The position numbers were made by a program, and so were the translations under genes. From contig VAYC01000073.1 of the NCBI GenBank assembly GCA_005885025.1, forward strand, positions 1-10,252: DNA of 10,252 nucleotides. The letters run 5' to 3'. The DNA comes from Actinomycetota bacterium. GTDB taxonomy: Bacteria > Actinomycetota > UBA4738. The notes under the pieces are model-generated. The model searched no databases. It saw nothing but the letters and a program-made list of their open reading frames with translations, and had not been told where the DNA came from. How positions within the stretch are numbered: position 1 is the first letter of the stretch; each line of letters starts with the position of its first letter. Below are positions 1-6,576 of the stretch, one piece after another.

Positions 1-1358
1 GGGCTGTCACCGACGCCCCGGGGGGCCGGTTCCACAACCAGGTCCTGTTCTATTCGGGCCAAGGAGCGATCCTCGGCCGCTACAGCAAGATGCACCCCGT
101 CCCGTTCGGGGAGTACGTGCCCTTCCGGCCGCTCCTGGGATGGGTCGAGCAGCTTCGCTATGTCCCTCGCGACATCGCCCCTGGGCATCAGTTCCGGCTC
201 TTCGACGTCCGGGGCGTTCTGGTGGGTACGCCGATCTGCTTCGAGAACACGTTTCCCGATCTGTTTCGGCGGTTCGTCTCGGCCGGAGCCAATCTCATGG
301 TGGTCACCACCAACGACTCCTCCTACGCAGACTCACCGGCCTCGCGCGAGCACGTGATCATGAGCCAGATGCGGGCGGTGGAGACCGGACGGTGGGTGGT
401 TCAGGCAGCCATCTCGGGAGAGAGCGCCCTGATCGACCCGCGCGGGAGGGTGCGCCTCCATACCGGGCTGTTCGTCCCGGCGATCCTCCGCTCGAGCGTG
501 CCGACCTCCTCCGCACGAACCGTCTACGTCCGGTTCGGCGACTGGTTCCCGTGGGCGTGCGGCATCGGCGTGCTCGGAGGGCTGCTGGCGTGGGTCCTCC
601 GTCGCAGGAGCGTGCACAACGGATCGCCTCCGGCTCCCCCGGCGGGGGAGAGCGAGGTGGGTGAACGGAGGGGGGCGCCACTGCCGATCTCGGGGGCTGC
701 GGATGCCAAGGTGATGGTGGTGCTCCCCACGTACAACGAGCGGGAGACGGTCGTGGCGGTTCTCACCGGCGTGCTGGCCGCCGGCCCCAACATCCATGCC
801 CTGGTGGTGGACGACAACTCGCCGGACGGAACCGGCGAGATCGTCGCCGCGCTGGCCGAGAACGAACCTCGCGTCCGGTTGCTCGAGCGAAGCGGCAAGC
901 TCGGCTTGGCCAGTGCGTACCTCTTGGGGTTCCGTCGAGCCCTGGAGGAGGGCTTCGACGTGGTGGTGGAGATGGATGCCGACCTCTCCCATCGCCCCGA
1001 GGACCTTCCGCAGCTCCTCCAGGGAGTGGCCGTGCACGACGTGACCATCGGCAGCCGCTACGTGGACGGCGGTGAAGTGTCCAACTGGAGCAAGGCTCGG
1101 GTGACGCTGTCTCGGGCCGGCAACGCCTACGCTCGGGGCATGTTGAGGCTGCCCTTGGCCGACGCCACCAGCGGCTTCCGCGCCTACCGCGCCCCGGTCC
1201 TCCGCGCCCTCTTGCAGGACCGGATCCGCTCCGACGGCTACGCGTTCCAGATCGAGCTCGCCTACCGCGCCTGGCGGGCAGGCTTCGACATCGGCGAGGT
1301 CCCCATCACGTTCCGCGAGCGCGAGCACGGCCGCTCAAAGCTGTCGCGCTCAACGTGA
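1..1358 (+). CDS. lnt-ppm1: Lnt-Ppm1 fusion: apolipoprotein N-acyltransferase C-terminal part joined to polyprenol-phosphate mannosyltransferase (5' partial, 3' frame-broken)
   Basis: The reading frame is open from position 3, so the gene starts left of the window. The first half is the nitrilase-like domain of Lnt, which N-acylates lipoproteins at the membrane. Visible residues are the YSK lysine (87-89), PFGEY glutamate (111-113) and catalytic cysteine in TPICFEN (237-239), matching E. coli Lnt K335, E343 and C387. One membrane helix (about 540-600) and a Pro/Gly-rich linker follow. From about 711 comes a GT2 domain of the DPM1/Ppm1 type, with MVVLPTYNE, VVDDNSPDGT, MDADLSHRPEDL, IGSRY and SGFRAYR. 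It should make polyprenyl-phosphate-mannose from GDP-mannose. M. tuberculosis Ppm1 has the same fusion. The frame ends in SKLSRST at a TGA, but the usual family tail (VTAWGIRDRL) is readable one frame away to 1414, so about 25 residues are probably lost to a small deletion or assembly error. Confidence 0.93.
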   Translation, partial: AVTDAPGGRFHNQVLFYSGQGAILGRYSKMHPVPFGEYVPFRPLLGWVEQLRYVPRDIAPGHQFRLFDVRGVLVGTPICFENTFPDLFRRFVSAGANLMVVTTNDSSYADSPASREHVIMSQMRAVETGRWVVQAAISGESALIDPRGRVRLHTGLFVPAILRSSVPTSSARTVYVRFGDWFPWACGIGVLGGLLAWVLRRRSVHNGSPPAPPAGESEVGERRGAPLPISGAADAKVMVVLPTYNERETVVAVLTGVLAAGPNIHALVVDDNSPDGTGEIVAALAENEPRVRLLERSGKLGLASAYLLGFRRALEEGFDVVVEMDADLSHRPEDLPQLLQGVAVHDVTIGSRYVDGGEVSNWSKARVTLSRAGNAYARGMLRLPLADATSGFRAYRAPVLRALLQDRIRSDGYAFQIELAYRAWRAGFDIGEVPITFREREHGRSKLSRST

Positions 1359-1414
1359 CCGCGTGGGGTATCCGTGACCGTCTGCGCCGCAACGCCCACC
1401 GCTCGGGAACATGA
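1346..1414 (+). other. Out-of-frame C-terminal remnant of ppm1
   Basis: Reading from 1346 in the frame one base back from the main ORF gives ALNVTAWGIRDRLRRNAHRS and a TGA at 1412-1414. From memory, actinobacterial Ppm1 proteins continue after SKMSR with a helix of the type IVxEALxxVTxWGI followed by basic residues, so this is the expected tail. Fitting it to the main frame (CTG TCG CGC then GCG CTC) implies about 19 bases missing between short CG-rich repeats. The hairpin at 1417-1444 starts just after this restored stop, which also suggests 1414 is the natural gene end. Confidence 0.72.
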
Positions 1415-1416
1415 GT

Positions 1417-1444
1417 CCGGAGAGGCCTCTCTTCCCCTCTCCGG
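1417..1444 (+). terminator. Hairpin after lnt-ppm1, possible terminator
   Basis: A perfect 9-bp inverted repeat: CCGGAGAGG (1417-1425) and CCTCTCCGG (1436-1444) around a 10-nt loop. It begins 2 nt after the restored ppm1 stop. No U-tract follows, so it would be a weak or Rho-assisted terminator, or a 3'-end stabilising hairpin. Confidence 0.5.
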
Positions 1445-1474
1445 GCCCGCACCTCTGATCGCCCATAATCGACG

Positions 1475-1485
1475 TTACGTAAACT
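1475..1485 (+). promoter_or_regulatory. TTACGTAA palindrome overlapping a TAAACT -10-like box
   Basis: The 8-bp palindrome TTACGTAA (1475-1482) overlaps TAAACT (1480-1485), which fits the actinobacterial TANNNT -10 pattern. No good TTGACA-like -35 lies at the right distance; another possible -10 is CATAAT at 1464-1469. The TTACG/CGTAA half-sites are the same as those at the merR start (7034-7052), so the same regulator might act here. If this is the promoter, the propeller gene has a leader of about 150 nt. Confidence 0.3.
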
Positions 1486-1643
1486 AGCCCACGCTCCGGG
1501 AAGCCTCCCGGAAAGGGGGCCGGCCGGGACGGTGAAATCCCCCGCGCGGGCTGGTCCGATGAACATCCCGCTGGTAGGGTGTCGCGCTTCCGGCGTCCCA
1601 GCCGTTTTGGTGGCGAGTGGCCGGACGCAGGAGGCCATGTCGA
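1486..1643 (+). ncRNA. Structured 5' leader of the propeller gene, family not recognised
   Basis: There is no convincing ORF here. Several helices can form: TCCGGGA (1495-1501) with TCCCGGA (1506-1512); GGGGG (1515-1519) with CCCCC (1539-1543); GCGGG (1546-1550) with CCCGC (1567-1571); CTGG (1571-1574) with CCAG (1598-1601). The last competes with CGGC (1591-1594)/GCCG (1601-1604), a short stem followed by TTTT that resembles a small terminator. Mutually exclusive pairings fit a cis-regulatory RNA, but GC-rich DNA forms chance stems easily. I compared it from memory with FMN, cobalamin, TPP, glycine, SAM and c-di-GMP riboswitches and found no full conserved core. Confidence 0.25.
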
Positions 1644-2750
1644 ATGCGTAGAAGGGGACTCGCTTTATGGATCTCGCTGGCGGGTATGGCCGTCGTCGTG
1701 GGAGCGGGGGCTCTCCCTGCTCAAGCCCGCACGGCCTGCTCGTTCCGCTTCGTCGACAGCCCTGGCCTGCAGGTGGGAGGCGAGCTGCTGGGTGCGGCGG
1801 GCTCCCCCGCGAACGCTTGGGCCGTAGGTGCCGCCGATGACGGGACCGCCCTCCGGGCCCACTGGGACGGCCGGGGCTGGGCGATCGTGACCGGGCCAGA
1901 ACCGGGGGTCAGCGACACGCTCGAGGACGTCGCGGTCATCTCCTCCAGGGACGTGTGGTCGGTCGGGGCGTCCTTCGACGGGGCCCGGGACCACCGCCTC
2001 ATCCAGCACTGGAACGGGACGCGCTGAGCCACCTTCCCCCAGCCCCCGTCGCCGGGCCTGCTCGGGTTGACCGCGTTCGCCACGGACGACGTCTGGGCGG
2101 TCGGAGAGGTCCTGGGCGTGATGCACTGGGACGGCGCCACCTGGTCAAACGTTGCCCATCCCCCGCTCGAGGAGGCAGACCTCCACGCCGCTGCCGGCGC
2201 CGCCCCTGACGACCTGTGGATCGTGGGAGCCCAGGAGAGCGAAGGCGCCGGCGACCACGCCTTCGCCATGCACTGGGACGGAACCCTCCTGAGCGTCGCC
2301 CCGCTCCCCCCGACCGGGGCCGACGACTCAGAGCTCCTGGACGTGGCCGTGGCAGGACCAAACGACGCTTGGGCGGTCGGTGAGATGGACTTCGGGGACG
2401 TCAAGCGGACGCTCGTCGAGCACTGGGACGGCCACTCCTGGACCATCGTGGACAGCCCCAACCCAGGGGCCGACCTCGACGAGTTGACTGGGGTCGGCGC
2501 GGTCTCGGCTGCCGATGTCTGGGCGGCCGGCACCTGGAGCGAAGGCGGCATCGAGCACCCACTGGTCGTCCACTGGAACGGCACCTCGTGGACCCGCGTC
2601 CGGGCTCAGTTCCCAGATCCCTCGGACACCGTCGCCACGTTGGAAGGCCTCACGATCCTCTCCCCCTCGCGATTCCTCGCAGTCGGAGCGCACGGGCCCA
2701 GCGACGTGCAGCTCCAGCCACTGACCGAAATGTCCCGCCGCTGCGGGTGA
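1644..2750 (+). pseudogene. Secreted seven-repeat beta-propeller-like protein, interrupted by an in-frame TGA
   Basis: The start is ATG 1644, with AGGAGG at 1629-1634 and 9 nt spacing. A Sec signal peptide (MRRRG, hydrophobic core, then PAQA) predicts cleavage after residue 28. The mature part has seven repeats of about 45-50 residues, each with a [D/N]xWxVG-like motif; six have a following HW[D/N]Gxx[W] motif. This fits a seven-bladed propeller that probably binds something outside the cell; its ligand is unknown. Codon 128 (2025-2027) is TGA exactly where HWNGTR should continue with Trp, and the same frame stays open to 2750, so a single TGG-to-TGA change explains the break. The mature protein would have only two cysteines, residues 32 and 367, at opposite ends, suggesting a disulfide closing the ring. 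As read it makes a 127-residue fragment; a sequencing error is possible. Confidence 0.8.
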
Positions 2751-2785
2751 CGAGACGGGAGCCGACGGGTTCCGGTCAAGGCGCT

Positions 2786-3376
2786 TTACCAATGTCCCCG
2801 GTGGACGACTTCCTGGAACTGCTTCCGTCGTCTGGTATGGGCGGATGATCGGACCGGGTCCTCCCCCGAGGGATGGCCGATGGCAATGGCTCCGATCGGA
2901 TCCCACCCATCGGGGACCCCGAACGTCTCTTTCACCCGTGGGATGGTCGGTGGATGGAGGCCGAAGAAGAGCGCCCCGAGGCCCTCATTCACCGCGGAGA
3001 GCAGGATCAGCATCGACGCGAAGGCCGCGTCGATGTACCAGTACGGGACGGGCCACCGCGATTCGTCCCGGTCCTCCCATTTCTTGTCCTCCTCCGCATA
3101 GCGGTCGAGGTAGACGTCCTTGCTGGCGAATGGGATGACGATGATGGGAGCGGCCCGGACGCCCTGCAGCACGGGTTCGTCCGCGGTCGCCGCCTCCCAG
3201 AACCGCGCCGTCTGATCGGGGCCTTCCAGGAGGAGGAACTCGAAGCCCTGCGAGTAGCCGGCGGACGGCGCGCGCTGGCCGTGTCGGAGGATCCGTTCCA
3301 CGATCGACGGATCGACCTGCCCGCTCTCGAACGTCCGCACCATCTTGCGGCGCCGGAGGACGTCGCCGAACTCCAC
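2786..3376 (-). CDS. Nitroreductase-family FMN oxidoreductase
   Basis: This 196-residue protein belongs to the nitroreductase superfamily: flavoenzymes, usually FMN dimers, that reduce nitro groups, quinones or flavin-like substrates with NAD(P)H. Visible features are the N-terminal phosphate/FMN-contact motif RRRKMVRTF (8-16), QRAPSAGYSQG (34-44), the helix FASMLILLSAVNEGLGALFF (119-138) and the C-terminal AIGHPSGEDP (165-174). The start is GTG 3376, 5 nt after the gcvPB stop. The frame is open much further upstream, but that stretch is only a shadow of gcvPB, and this GTG gives the N-terminus expected for the family. There is no clear Shine-Dalgarno site, so translation probably couples to gcvPB. 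It is the last gene of the - strand run and converges with the propeller gene across 35 bp. The substrate cannot be told from sequence. Confidence 0.87.
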   Translation of the reverse strand: MEFGDVLRRRKMVRTFESGQVDPSIVERILRHGQRAPSAGYSQGFEFLLLEGPDQTARFWEAATADEPVLQGVRAAPIIVIPFASKDVYLDRYAEEDKKWEDRDESRWPVPYWYIDAAFASMLILLSAVNEGLGALFFGLHPPTIPRVKETFGVPDGWDPIGAIAIGHPSGEDPVRSSAHTRRRKQFQEVVHRGHW

Positions 3377-3381
3377 CGCCG

Positions 3382-4851
3382 CTACCAGCGGAGCTTGGGT
3401 TGCCGCGCTGCCCTGGCCTCGTCGAGACGACGCACGGGTGTGGTTAGCGGAGCGTCGTGGAGAAGATCTGGATGCTCTTCGGCTTCCTTCGCCGCCTGGA
3501 GCATGGCTTCGGCGAAGGCATCGAGGGTCTCCTTCGACTCCGTCTCGGTGGGCTCGACCATCATGGCTTCCTCCACGATGAGCGGGAAGTACACCGTGGA
3601 GGGATGGAACCCGAGATCGATGAGACGCTTGGCGATGTCCATGGCCCGCACGCCGTACTTGCGGAACGACCTGGCCGTAGCCACGAACTCGTGCATGGGC
3701 TGGCCGGGGAAGGCCAGCGGGTAGGCGTCGTTCACCCGCCGGGCGAGGTAGTTCGCGTTGAGCACGGCCCGCTCCCCCACCTCGCGAAGACCATCCCGTC
3801 CGTGACCGAACACGTACGCGAACGCTCTGACCAACACACCGAAGTTCCCGTTGAATCCGTGGACCCTCCCGATGGAGTCGGGACGGTCGTGGTCCCAGAA
3901 GTACCTGCCGCTCTCTTCGTCGAACCCGACGACAGGAGTTGGGAGGAACGGCTCGAGACGAGCGCTCACGGCCACGGGGCCGGCCCCCGGGCCCCCGCCC
4001 CCGTGCGGCGTGGCGAACGTCTTGTGGGTGTTCATGTGCACGATGTCGAACCCCATGTCGCCGGGACGAGCCCGCCCCATGATGGCGTTGAGGTTCGCGC
4101 CGTCGTAATAGAGGAGTGCCCCTACCCTGTGCATCGCCGCCGCGACGCCTTCGATCTCCTCCTCGAACAGTCCCAGCGTGTTCGGATTCGTCAGCATCAG
4201 CCCCGCGACGTCCCCGTCGACCAGCCCCTGGAGCGCCGCGAGGTCGACCAAGCCGCGTCGGTCGGACGGGACCTGGACGGCCCGGTAGCCGGAAAGCGTG
4301 ACACTGGCCGGGTTCGTGCCGTGGGCGGAGTCGGGGATGATGATCTTCGTCCGCGGGTTCCCGTTCTTCGTGTGAAAGGCCCGCATGATCATGAGTCCCG
4401 TCAGTTCGCCGGACGCTCCCGCGGGTGGCTGGAAGGTGGCCCGAGCCATTCCCGTGATCTCGCACAGGGCTCGCTCCAGGCGCCACAGGAGCTCCAGCGC
4501 TCCCTGCAGGGTCTCCTCGGGCTGGTGCGGGTGCAGGCGCTGGAACCCGGCCAGGGCCGCGACGGTCTCGGCCACCTTCGGGTTGTACTTCATCGAGCAG
4601 GACCCGAGCGGATAGAACCCGGTATCGACCCCGTAATTGATCTGGGACAGGCGGGTGAAATGTCGCACGATGTCGGTCTCTGAAACCTCGGGAAGATCTG
4701 CCGTCTGCCGGCGTCGGTGCGCGTCGGAAACGTCCGCGCCGGGGACGTCGAGCTCGGGGAGCGACCACGCCCTCCTCCCCGACCGGGACCGCTCCTTGAG
4801 GGTGCGCAGGGCGATGGCCGGACCATCCCGCCGGACCGGCGCGCCGGTCAC
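3382..4851 (-). CDS. gcvPB: Glycine dehydrogenase (decarboxylating) subunit 2, PLP subunit of the glycine cleavage P protein
   Basis: 489 residues. With GcvPA it forms the two-subunit P protein, which decarboxylates glycine and passes the aminomethyl group to the lipoyl arm of GcvH. The PLP lysine is K277 in HMNTHKTFATPHGGGGPGAG, the fold-type I pattern typical of the family. Other conserved stretches are GFYPLGSCSMKYNPK (78-92), FQPPAGASGE (140-149), HGTNPAS (177-183) and YYDGANLNA (248-256). Length is normal for the family. The start is GTG 4851, overlapping the gcvPA stop by 4 nt (GTGA), which indicates coupled translation in equal amounts, as expected for a heteromer. The N-terminus is basic before the conserved DLPEV segment. 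M. tuberculosis has a single fused GcvB instead. gcvT and gcvH are not in the window. Confidence 0.97.
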   Translation of the reverse strand: MTGAPVRRDGPAIALRTLKERSRSGRRAWSLPELDVPGADVSDAHRRRQTADLPEVSETDIVRHFTRLSQINYGVDTGFYPLGSCSMKYNPKVAETVAALAGFQRLHPHQPEETLQGALELLWRLERALCEITGMARATFQPPAGASGELTGLMIMRAFHTKNGNPRTKIIIPDSAHGTNPASVTLSGYRAVQVPSDRRGLVDLAALQGLVDGDVAGLMLTNPNTLGLFEEEIEGVAAAMHRVGALLYYDGANLNAIMGRARPGDMGFDIVHMNTHKTFATPHGGGGPGAGPVAVSARLEPFLPTPVVGFDEESGRYFWDHDRPDSIGRVHGFNGNFGVLVRAFAYVFGHGRDGLREVGERAVLNANYLARRVNDAYPLAFPGQPMHEFVATARSFRKYGVRAMDIAKRLIDLGFHPSTVYFPLIVEEAMMVEPTETESKETLDAFAEAMLQAAKEAEEHPDLLHDAPLTTPVRRLDEARAARQPKLRW

Positions 4852-6164
4852 GAGAGAGCCTCCCCGAAAGCCTTGACGAGACGGTCGATCTCCTCACGGG
4901 TCCGGCGCTCGGTCACCGAGACCAGGAGCCCCTCCTCCCCCACCGCCGGGCCGACCAGGAACCCTGCCTCGAGCAACTTCCGTTGCACCTGCCGAGCGGG
5001 AACGTCCGCGCGCACGACGAACTCCTTGAAGAACTCGGCGCCCGGCCACATGAGCTCGGCGGCGGTGAGGTCCGAGATCCGTTCAGCTGTGTAACGGGCC
5101 TTGGCCACGCATTGCCGGCCCAGCTCGGCGAGGCCATCCGGCCCGAGCCAGGCCAGGTAGACGGTGGCCGCCACGGCCATGAGGGTCTGGTTCGTGCAGA
5201 TGTTCGACGTCGCCCGCTCCCGGCGGATGTGCTGCTCGCGGGCCTGGAGCGTGAGGACGAAGCCGCGCCGACCGTCCACGTCGACGGTCTCGCCGACGAT
5301 CCGGCCCGGCATCCGGCGAAGGTCGGCGGAGCGGGCTGCGATGACGCCGAGGTATGGACCTCCGTAGCTCAGGTGGTTCCCCAGCCCCTGCCCCTCGCCG
5401 ACGGCGACGTCGGCGCCGAGCTGACCGGGAGGGGCGAGAATCCCGAGCGACAACGGATCGAACACGTGGATGGCCCGGGCCCCCGCGGTTTGCGCCGCTT
5501 CGAACACCGCCGAGGCCGGCTCCAGGTTGCCGAAGAAGTTCGGGTGCTGCACGACCACGGCGGCCACGTCGTCCCCAACGCGAGGAATGGCCGTCACTCC
5601 CCCTGGTGCAGGGATCGTCTCCACCGTGAAGTGCTCGCCGGCTCCGTACGTTCGAAGGGTCTCCAGATACCGCCGGTCTACCGCTTCGGACAGCAGGACC
5701 CGGGTTCTCGCGGTCGCCCCGGTCGACATGTGGACCGCTTCCACCAGGGCGGTGGGACCGTCGTACAGGGAGGCGTTCGACACCTCGAGCCCGGTCAAGG
5801 CGCAGATCATCGACTGGTACTCGAACAGCGACTGCAGGATGCCTTGGGACAGCTCCGGCTGGTAGGGCGTGTAGGACGTGTACAGCTCCGAGCGCCCGGC
5901 CAGCGCCCACACCACCGCCGGCACGTAGTGGTCGTAGGCTCCGCCGCCGGCGAAGCACACCAGGTCGTCGGCGTGGCGGTTCCTTCCTGCCAGCCGCCGC
6001 ATCTCGGACACGAGCTCCATCTCCGAGATGCCTTCGGGAACGGAGAGCTCGCCCTTCAGGCGAAGTTTCGGCGGGATGTGGGAGAACAGCTCGTCGATGG
6101 AGGAAAGTCCGCAGGCCACGAGCATGGCCTGCACGTCGTCGTCGGTGTGGGGGGCGAACCGCAC
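4848..6164 (-). CDS. gcvPA: Glycine dehydrogenase (decarboxylating) subunit 1
   Basis: 438 residues, the alpha subunit of the two-subunit P protein of the glycine cleavage system. It has the same fold as GcvPB but no PLP lysine, and completes the active site. Family landmarks are MRFAPHTDDDVQAML at the start, FAGGGAYDHYVP (71-82), YTPYQPELSQG (98-108), NASLYDGPTA (130-139), the NFFGNLEP region and EQHIRREKATSNICTN-like sequence (here RRERATSNICTN). The start is GTG 6164, which gives exactly the family N-terminus. No Shine-Dalgarno is present; a TAAACT -10-like box ends 6 nt upstream, suggesting a leaderless transcript besides read-through from the upstream gene, whose stop is 31 nt away. The gene ends in the 4-nt overlap with gcvPB. 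Confidence 0.97.
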   Translation of the reverse strand: MRFAPHTDDDVQAMLVACGLSSIDELFSHIPPKLRLKGELSVPEGISEMELVSEMRRLAGRNRHADDLVCFAGGGAYDHYVPAVVWALAGRSELYTSYTPYQPELSQGILQSLFEYQSMICALTGLEVSNASLYDGPTALVEAVHMSTGATARTRVLLSEAVDRRYLETLRTYGAGEHFTVETIPAPGGVTAIPRVGDDVAAVVVQHPNFFGNLEPASAVFEAAQTAGARAIHVFDPLSLGILAPPGQLGADVAVGEGQGLGNHLSYGGPYLGVIAARSADLRRMPGRIVGETVDVDGRRGFVLTLQAREQHIRRERATSNICTNQTLMAVAATVYLAWLGPDGLAELGRQCVAKARYTAERISDLTAAELMWPGAEFFKEFVVRADVPARQVQRKLLEAGFLVGPAVGEEGLLVSVTERRTREEIDRLVKAFGEALS

Positions 6165-6176
6165 GCGGTCAGTTTA
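6164..6176 (-). promoter_or_regulatory. Possible leaderless promoter of gcvPA (-10 box)
   Basis: On the - strand TAAACT (6176-6171) is followed by six bases and then the GTG start at 6164, so a normal -10-to-start distance puts transcription at or within a base or two of the GTG. The absence of a Shine-Dalgarno supports this. No recognisable -35 hexamer is seen upstream, which is GC-rich, so the call is tentative. Confidence 0.4.
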
Positions 6177-6195
6177 CATTCGGCCGGCCGCTCCC

Positions 6196-6576
6196 CTACC
6201 CCGCCGCGCGGTGGTCGTCGAGGCCGTACTTGGTGACGAGTGAGAGGTAGTCCCGCTGGTAGAAGATCTTGCACCGGACCTCGGGATAGAGCTCCCGGAG
6301 TCGGCGGACCTTCCGGTTCTTCTTCGTCACGAGCTTCTGGTTCAGCGTCGTGATCTCGATGTAGAGGTCATAGGCCGGCAGGTAGAAGTCCGGCGTGAAC
6401 CGCTGGATGACATTGCCGTCCCCGTCCCACTCCAGGTCGAACGAGGTCGGTTCGTACTGCCATTCGATCTGATAGAAGTCGAGCAGCCGGGCGAACTGGC
6501 GCTCGCTCGCGTGGGCAAATGGGACGGTGTCGCTGGGGAGGGGTTCAGGCGGACGGGTGGGCCGCTTCGGGCTCAA
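6196..6576 (-). CDS. Small conserved PD-(D/E)XK-like (nuclease-fold) protein of unknown function
   Basis: I chose TTG 6576 (126 residues): its TTGA overlaps the merR stop, and AGGAGG lies just upstream, although only 3 nt away. The alternative is GTG 6648, which would overlap merR by 76 nt and add a low-complexity N-terminus. Visible are SERQFARLLDFYQIEWQYEP (24-43), TPDFYLP (61-67), DLYIEITT (70-77) and TKKNRKVRRLRELYPEV. The order E, PD, then E-x-[T/K] plus a lysine-rich helix resembles the PD-(D/E)XK nuclease core, as in DUF559/Vsr-like proteins. But the lysine position of the ExK motif holds threonine, so activity is doubtful. I recall similar small proteins in other actinobacteria. The role is unknown; its position suggests co-expression with merR and gcvPA. 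Confidence 0.78.
   Translation of the reverse strand: MSPKRPTRPPEPLPSDTVPFAHASERQFARLLDFYQIEWQYEPTSFDLEWDGDGNVIQRFTPDFYLPAYDLYIEITTLNQKLVTKKNRKVRRLRELYPEVRCKIFYQRDYLSLVTKYGLDDHRAAG

Noticed and set aside
1526..1580. FMN or cobalamin riboswitch
   Set aside because: Only a short GGTGAAATCCC-like piece matches; the second FMN arm and the cobalamin B12 box are absent.
2025..2027. TGA recoded as tryptophan or selenocysteine
   Set aside because: merR, gcvPA, hpt and the HELGH gene all end in TGA, so the code is standard; no selenocysteine insertion hairpin or redox motif is seen after it.
2067..2750. Separate gene starting at TTG 2067
   Set aside because: It has no ribosome site or signal peptide and begins in the middle of a repeat; it is the downstream half of the broken propeller gene.
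2751..2785. Bidirectional terminator between the convergent genes
   Set aside because: I found no convincing inverted repeat in these 35 bases.
3377..4897. N-terminal extension of the nitroreductase to a 703-residue protein
   Set aside because: The extension overlaps gcvPB in another frame and is Arg/Gly-rich without domains; GTG 3376 gives the family N-terminus.
4983..6236. Long + strand frame of 417 codons opposite gcvPA
   Set aside because: Antisense of a confident gene, low-complexity product, no motif.
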